Source: Saccharothrix sp. (GTDB lineage: Bacteria; Actinomycetota; Actinomycetes; Mycobacteriales; Pseudonocardiaceae). From it: DNA of 64,000 nt. The position numbers and the translations under genes are program-made. How positions within the stretch are numbered: position 1 is the first letter of the stretch; the number at the start of each line of letters is the position of its first letter. Positions 61,131 to 64,000 of the stretch are shown here, piece after piece. Location: the NCBI RefSeq assembly GCF_031180885.1, contig NZ_JAPSLK010000016.1, positions 1 to 64,000 on the forward strand. The letters run 5' to 3'. The notes below the pieces were generated by a model. The model searched no databases, was not told where the DNA came from, and saw nothing but the letters and a program-made list of their open reading frames with translations.

Positions 61131-64000
61131 TGATCAACTCAGGAAGTCGGTGGAGACACCGCACCAGTGCGGCCTTGCTGGCCGCCGTGCTGGGCACGAC
61201 TGGGTTCGGCTTCGCCGCCGCTCCGGCCGTGGCGCAGGAAGCGCAGAACGCGCCGAACGCGCCCGCGCCCGCCGACAAGCAGCTCGACAAGCAGGACCGC
61301 GAACGCCTCGCCCAGGCCGAAGCCAACGGCCAGGAGAACGTCACCCTGCTGGTCGCCGCCGAAGAGGGCAAGTTGGACTCCGCGGCCAACGACCTCAAGG
61401 CACTCGGTGGCGTGGTCGAGTCCACCGAGCGCGACGTCGAGTACCTGAAGGTCTCCGTCCCGCGCGAGAACGCCGAGAAGGCCGCCAAGCTGGCCTCGGT
61501 CAACGCGGTGGACGTCGACGGCCTGGTGGCGCTGGACAACCCGCGCCCGGAGGGCACGACGAACCCGTTGCCGCAGAAGGCACCGGACGCGAACACGCCC
61601 AAGAAGAACCCGTACATGCCGATCCAGGACACCAAGGCGGCGCAGTTCACCGACGAGAAGCCCGAATGGGACGGTCGGGGCGCCACCATCGCCATCCTGG
61701 ACACCGGCATCGACCTGGACCACCCGGCGCTGTCCACCACGTCCACCGGCGAGCGCAAGATCGTCGACTGGTACAACGCCAACGCGATCAACTCCGGTGA
61801 CGGCACCTGGGTGAAGGTCGCGGGCCGTTACAACGGCTCGTTCACCCCCGTGGCCGGCGGCGCGACCTACAAGGCGCCCGCCACCGGTGGCCCGTTCAGC
61901 TTCGGCCTGTTCAACGAGACCGCGGGCGACCTCGGTCTGGCCAACAGCGAGTTCGGCGGCGACATCAACCGCGACGGCGACCGCACCGACTCCTTCGGCG
62001 TCCTCCAGGACGTCACCACCAAGGAAGTCCGCGTCGACGTGGACGGTGACGGCGACTTCACCGAGCACGGCGCGATGATCGACTACAAGTACAAGAAGGA
62101 CGTCGGCCACTTCGGCGCGGACAACCCGGCCACGCCGGTGCTGGACACCGTCGCCTTCGTGGTCCAGACGGACCGGTCGATCTACGACAACGCCGGCCAG
62201 GCGTACGTCAACCTCGGCATCTCCGCCGCCCACGGCACGCACGTCGCGGGCATCACCTCCGCGCACGAGATGTTCGGCGGCCGGATGGACGGCGCGGCGC
62301 CCGGCGCCAAGCTGATGGCGGTCAAGGTCTGCCTGACCACCCCGTCCTGCACCTCGTCCGGCCTGATCGACGGTGTCCTCTACGCGGCGCGCAACGGCGC
62401 GGACGTCGTCAACATCTCGATCGGCGGCCTGCCGGCGCTCAACGACGGCAACAACGCCCGTGCGGAGCTCTACAACCGCACGATCGCCGAGTACAACATG
62501 CAGATCTTCATCTCGGCCGGCAACAGCGGCGCGGGCGCGAACACGGTCGGCGACCCGTCGGTGGCCACCGACGCGATCTCCGTCGGCTCCTACATCACCA
62601 GCGCGACCTGGCTGTCCAACTACGGTTCGGTCACCGCGCAGAAGGAGGGCCTGCACGGCTTCTCCTCCCGCGGCCCGCGCGAGGACGGTGGCTTCAAGCC
62701 GAACATCGTCGCGCCCGGCTCGGCGATCTCGACCATCCCGCAGTGGCAGAACCCGGGCCCGGTCGCGGGCACGTACGCCCTCCCGGCCGGCTACGCCATG
62801 TTCAACGGCACCTCCATGGCCGCCCCGCAGGCGACCGGCGCCGCCGCGCTGCTCGTCGGCGCGTACAAGGACGAGCACGACGGCCGGCGTCCCCCGGTGA
62901 AGGAGCTGCGCGACGCCATCCACTCCGGCGCGCGCTGGGTGACCACGCTCAAGGCCTACGAGCAGGGCGCGGGTCTGTTCGACACCAAGCGCGCCTGGGC
63001 GCAGCTCGCCGCGCACCCGAACACCCAGAGCGTCACCACCTCGGTGACCGTCAGCACCGCGCTGTCGGCGCTGCTGAACCCGGCCCACACCGGTGTCGGC
63101 ATCCACGACCGCGAGGGCGTGCAGATCGGCAAGGAGTACACCCGCACCTACACCCTGACCCGCACCACGGGCCCGAACACCAACCAGGTGTTCTCCGTGC
63201 GCTGGCAGGGCAACGACGGCACGTTCTCCTCGAAGTCGTCGGTCAGCCTCCCGCTGAACACGCCGGTCAAGCTCGACGTCAAGGTCAAGCCGACCACCGC
63301 GGGCGTGCACTCGGCCGTGCTGAAGCTGGACAACCCGGCCACCCGCGGCACCGACGTGCTCACCCTGAACACCGTGTTCGCGGCCGACCAGTTCACCGCG
63401 GACAACAAGTACTCGGTGACCAAGACCGGTTCGGTCGCGCGCAACCAGACCCACAGCTACTGGGTGAACGTCCCGGCGGGCACCAGCGCGCTGAAGGTCG
63501 ACATGGTCGGCGGCGGCGCCGAGGCCGGCAAGGGCCAGGTCCGGTTCCTGCGCTACGACCCGTACGGCGTGCCGAACGACACCACGTCGTCCACCAACTG
63601 CTACAACCCCGACGCGGGCGCGGGCTGCGCCGGCGGCTCCCCGACGAGCCGCACGGTCAGCAACCCGATCCCGGGCGTCTGGGAGCTGGTGGTCGAGGCG
63701 CGCCGCACCTCCGACGCCGACACCGCGCCGTACACGCTGACCGCGTCCGTGCTGGGCACCTCGGTCTCGCCGAACCCCGACACGATCGCCTCGGCCACCC
63801 CGGGCGTCGGCATCGACCGCTCCTGGTCGGTGACCAACGCCCTGGCCGCGTTCAACGGCCGGCTCGTCGGCGGCGCGTTCGGCAGCGCCAAGATCGACCG
63901 CCCGACGATCGCCCACACCGCCCGCCAGACCTACGACGTGATCGTGCCCGCGGGCACCACGTCCCTGCGGGCGACCATCGGCAAGCCCGCCGACATCGCC
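61131..64000 (+). CDS. Secreted S8 serine peptidase, TPP II-like, 3' end beyond window
   Basis: At least 956 aa from a GTG (GAAGGG eight bases upstream). Signal peptide 1-35, an inhibitor-like propeptide to about 165, then the subtilisin triad: Asp191 in AILDTGIDLDHP, His368 in AAHGTHVAGITSAHE, Ser562 in FNGTSMAAPQATGA, with the oxyanion Asn in ISAGNSG. About 175 residues separate Asp and His, far more than in subtilisin, which resembles the tripeptidyl-peptidase II group. Beta-rich domains follow to the window edge. Exported protease. Confidence 0.92.

Noticed and set aside
61139..63916. 925-codon minus-strand frame over the S8 peptidase
   Set aside because: The plus strand carries an intact subtilase triad; the minus frame is a shadow made of Val/Arg/Gly/Asp.

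Overview
The window is GC-rich, with strongly GC-biased third codon positions and many GTG starts. Its gene content is that of a filamentous actinomycete: Kgd, an SSI-type protease inhibitor, a chitinase with a DasR-type site, a SARP-type regulator, an EspG-type secretion chaperone, and a tuberculostearic-acid gene pair. I place it in the Pseudonocardiaceae (Saccharothrix/Lentzea/Actinosynnema-like) by inference from content and style, not by any search.

Layout. 1-5.5 kb: the 5' end of kgd, an ArsR/SRPBCC operon behind a legible promoter with two operators, and a fused two-half ABC exporter. 5.5-8.3 kb: an ABC-2 transporter and a small two-gene operon. 8.6-11.9 kb: alanine dehydrogenase divergent from a tandem glycine riboswitch that leads gcvH-sdaA (glycine/serine disposal to pyruvate). 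12-18 kb: a secreted protein, an AarF-type kinase overlapping a glutathione peroxidase, an alpha/beta hydrolase and a subtilisin inhibitor. 18.2-19 kb: a decayed LuxR gene abutting the tail of a lost secreted protein. 19-23 kb: an MHS transporter, a Gfo/Idh/MocA oxidoreductase and a CBM2-FnIII-GH18 chitinase. 24.6-30.1 kb: a two-component system whose kinase is frameshifted, then two membrane acyltransferase genes, one fused to a phospholipase A2 domain. 30.5-36.9 kb: a TetR regulator, an SGNH esterase and an acyl-CoA carboxylase/acyl-CoA dehydrogenase operon (leucine/isovalerate type); TetR and operon share a 16-bp operator. 37.4-40.8 kb: an enoyl-CoA hydratase divergent from tmsA-tmsB (10-methyl fatty acids). 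41-44 kb: a membrane-anchored serine protease and a PAS-GGDEF-EAL protein with degenerate active sites. 44.8-52.1 kb: an organosulfur locus with a Cys-containing leader peptide, LLM monooxygenase, ABC transporter and FAD protein, plus two dead flavin reductase genes. 52.5-58 kb: three type VII secretion accessory genes and a large SARP/NB-ARC/TPR regulator. 58-64 kb: AhpD-like and cupin proteins, a coiled-coil protein and the start of an S8 peptidase.

The most unusual feature lies between genes: a mosaic family of long, nested palindromes made of exchangeable modules (about 11.9-12.5, 44.3-44.7, 52.1-52.4 and 59.1-59.3 kb, with one module at 23.6 kb). All copies lie at the 3' end of at least one gene, and one begins exactly where a flavin reductase gene is cut off. 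Several other intergenic gaps hold short tandem repeats (9, 14, about 17, 22 and 90 bp units). No transposase, CRISPR array, tRNA or rRNA was seen.
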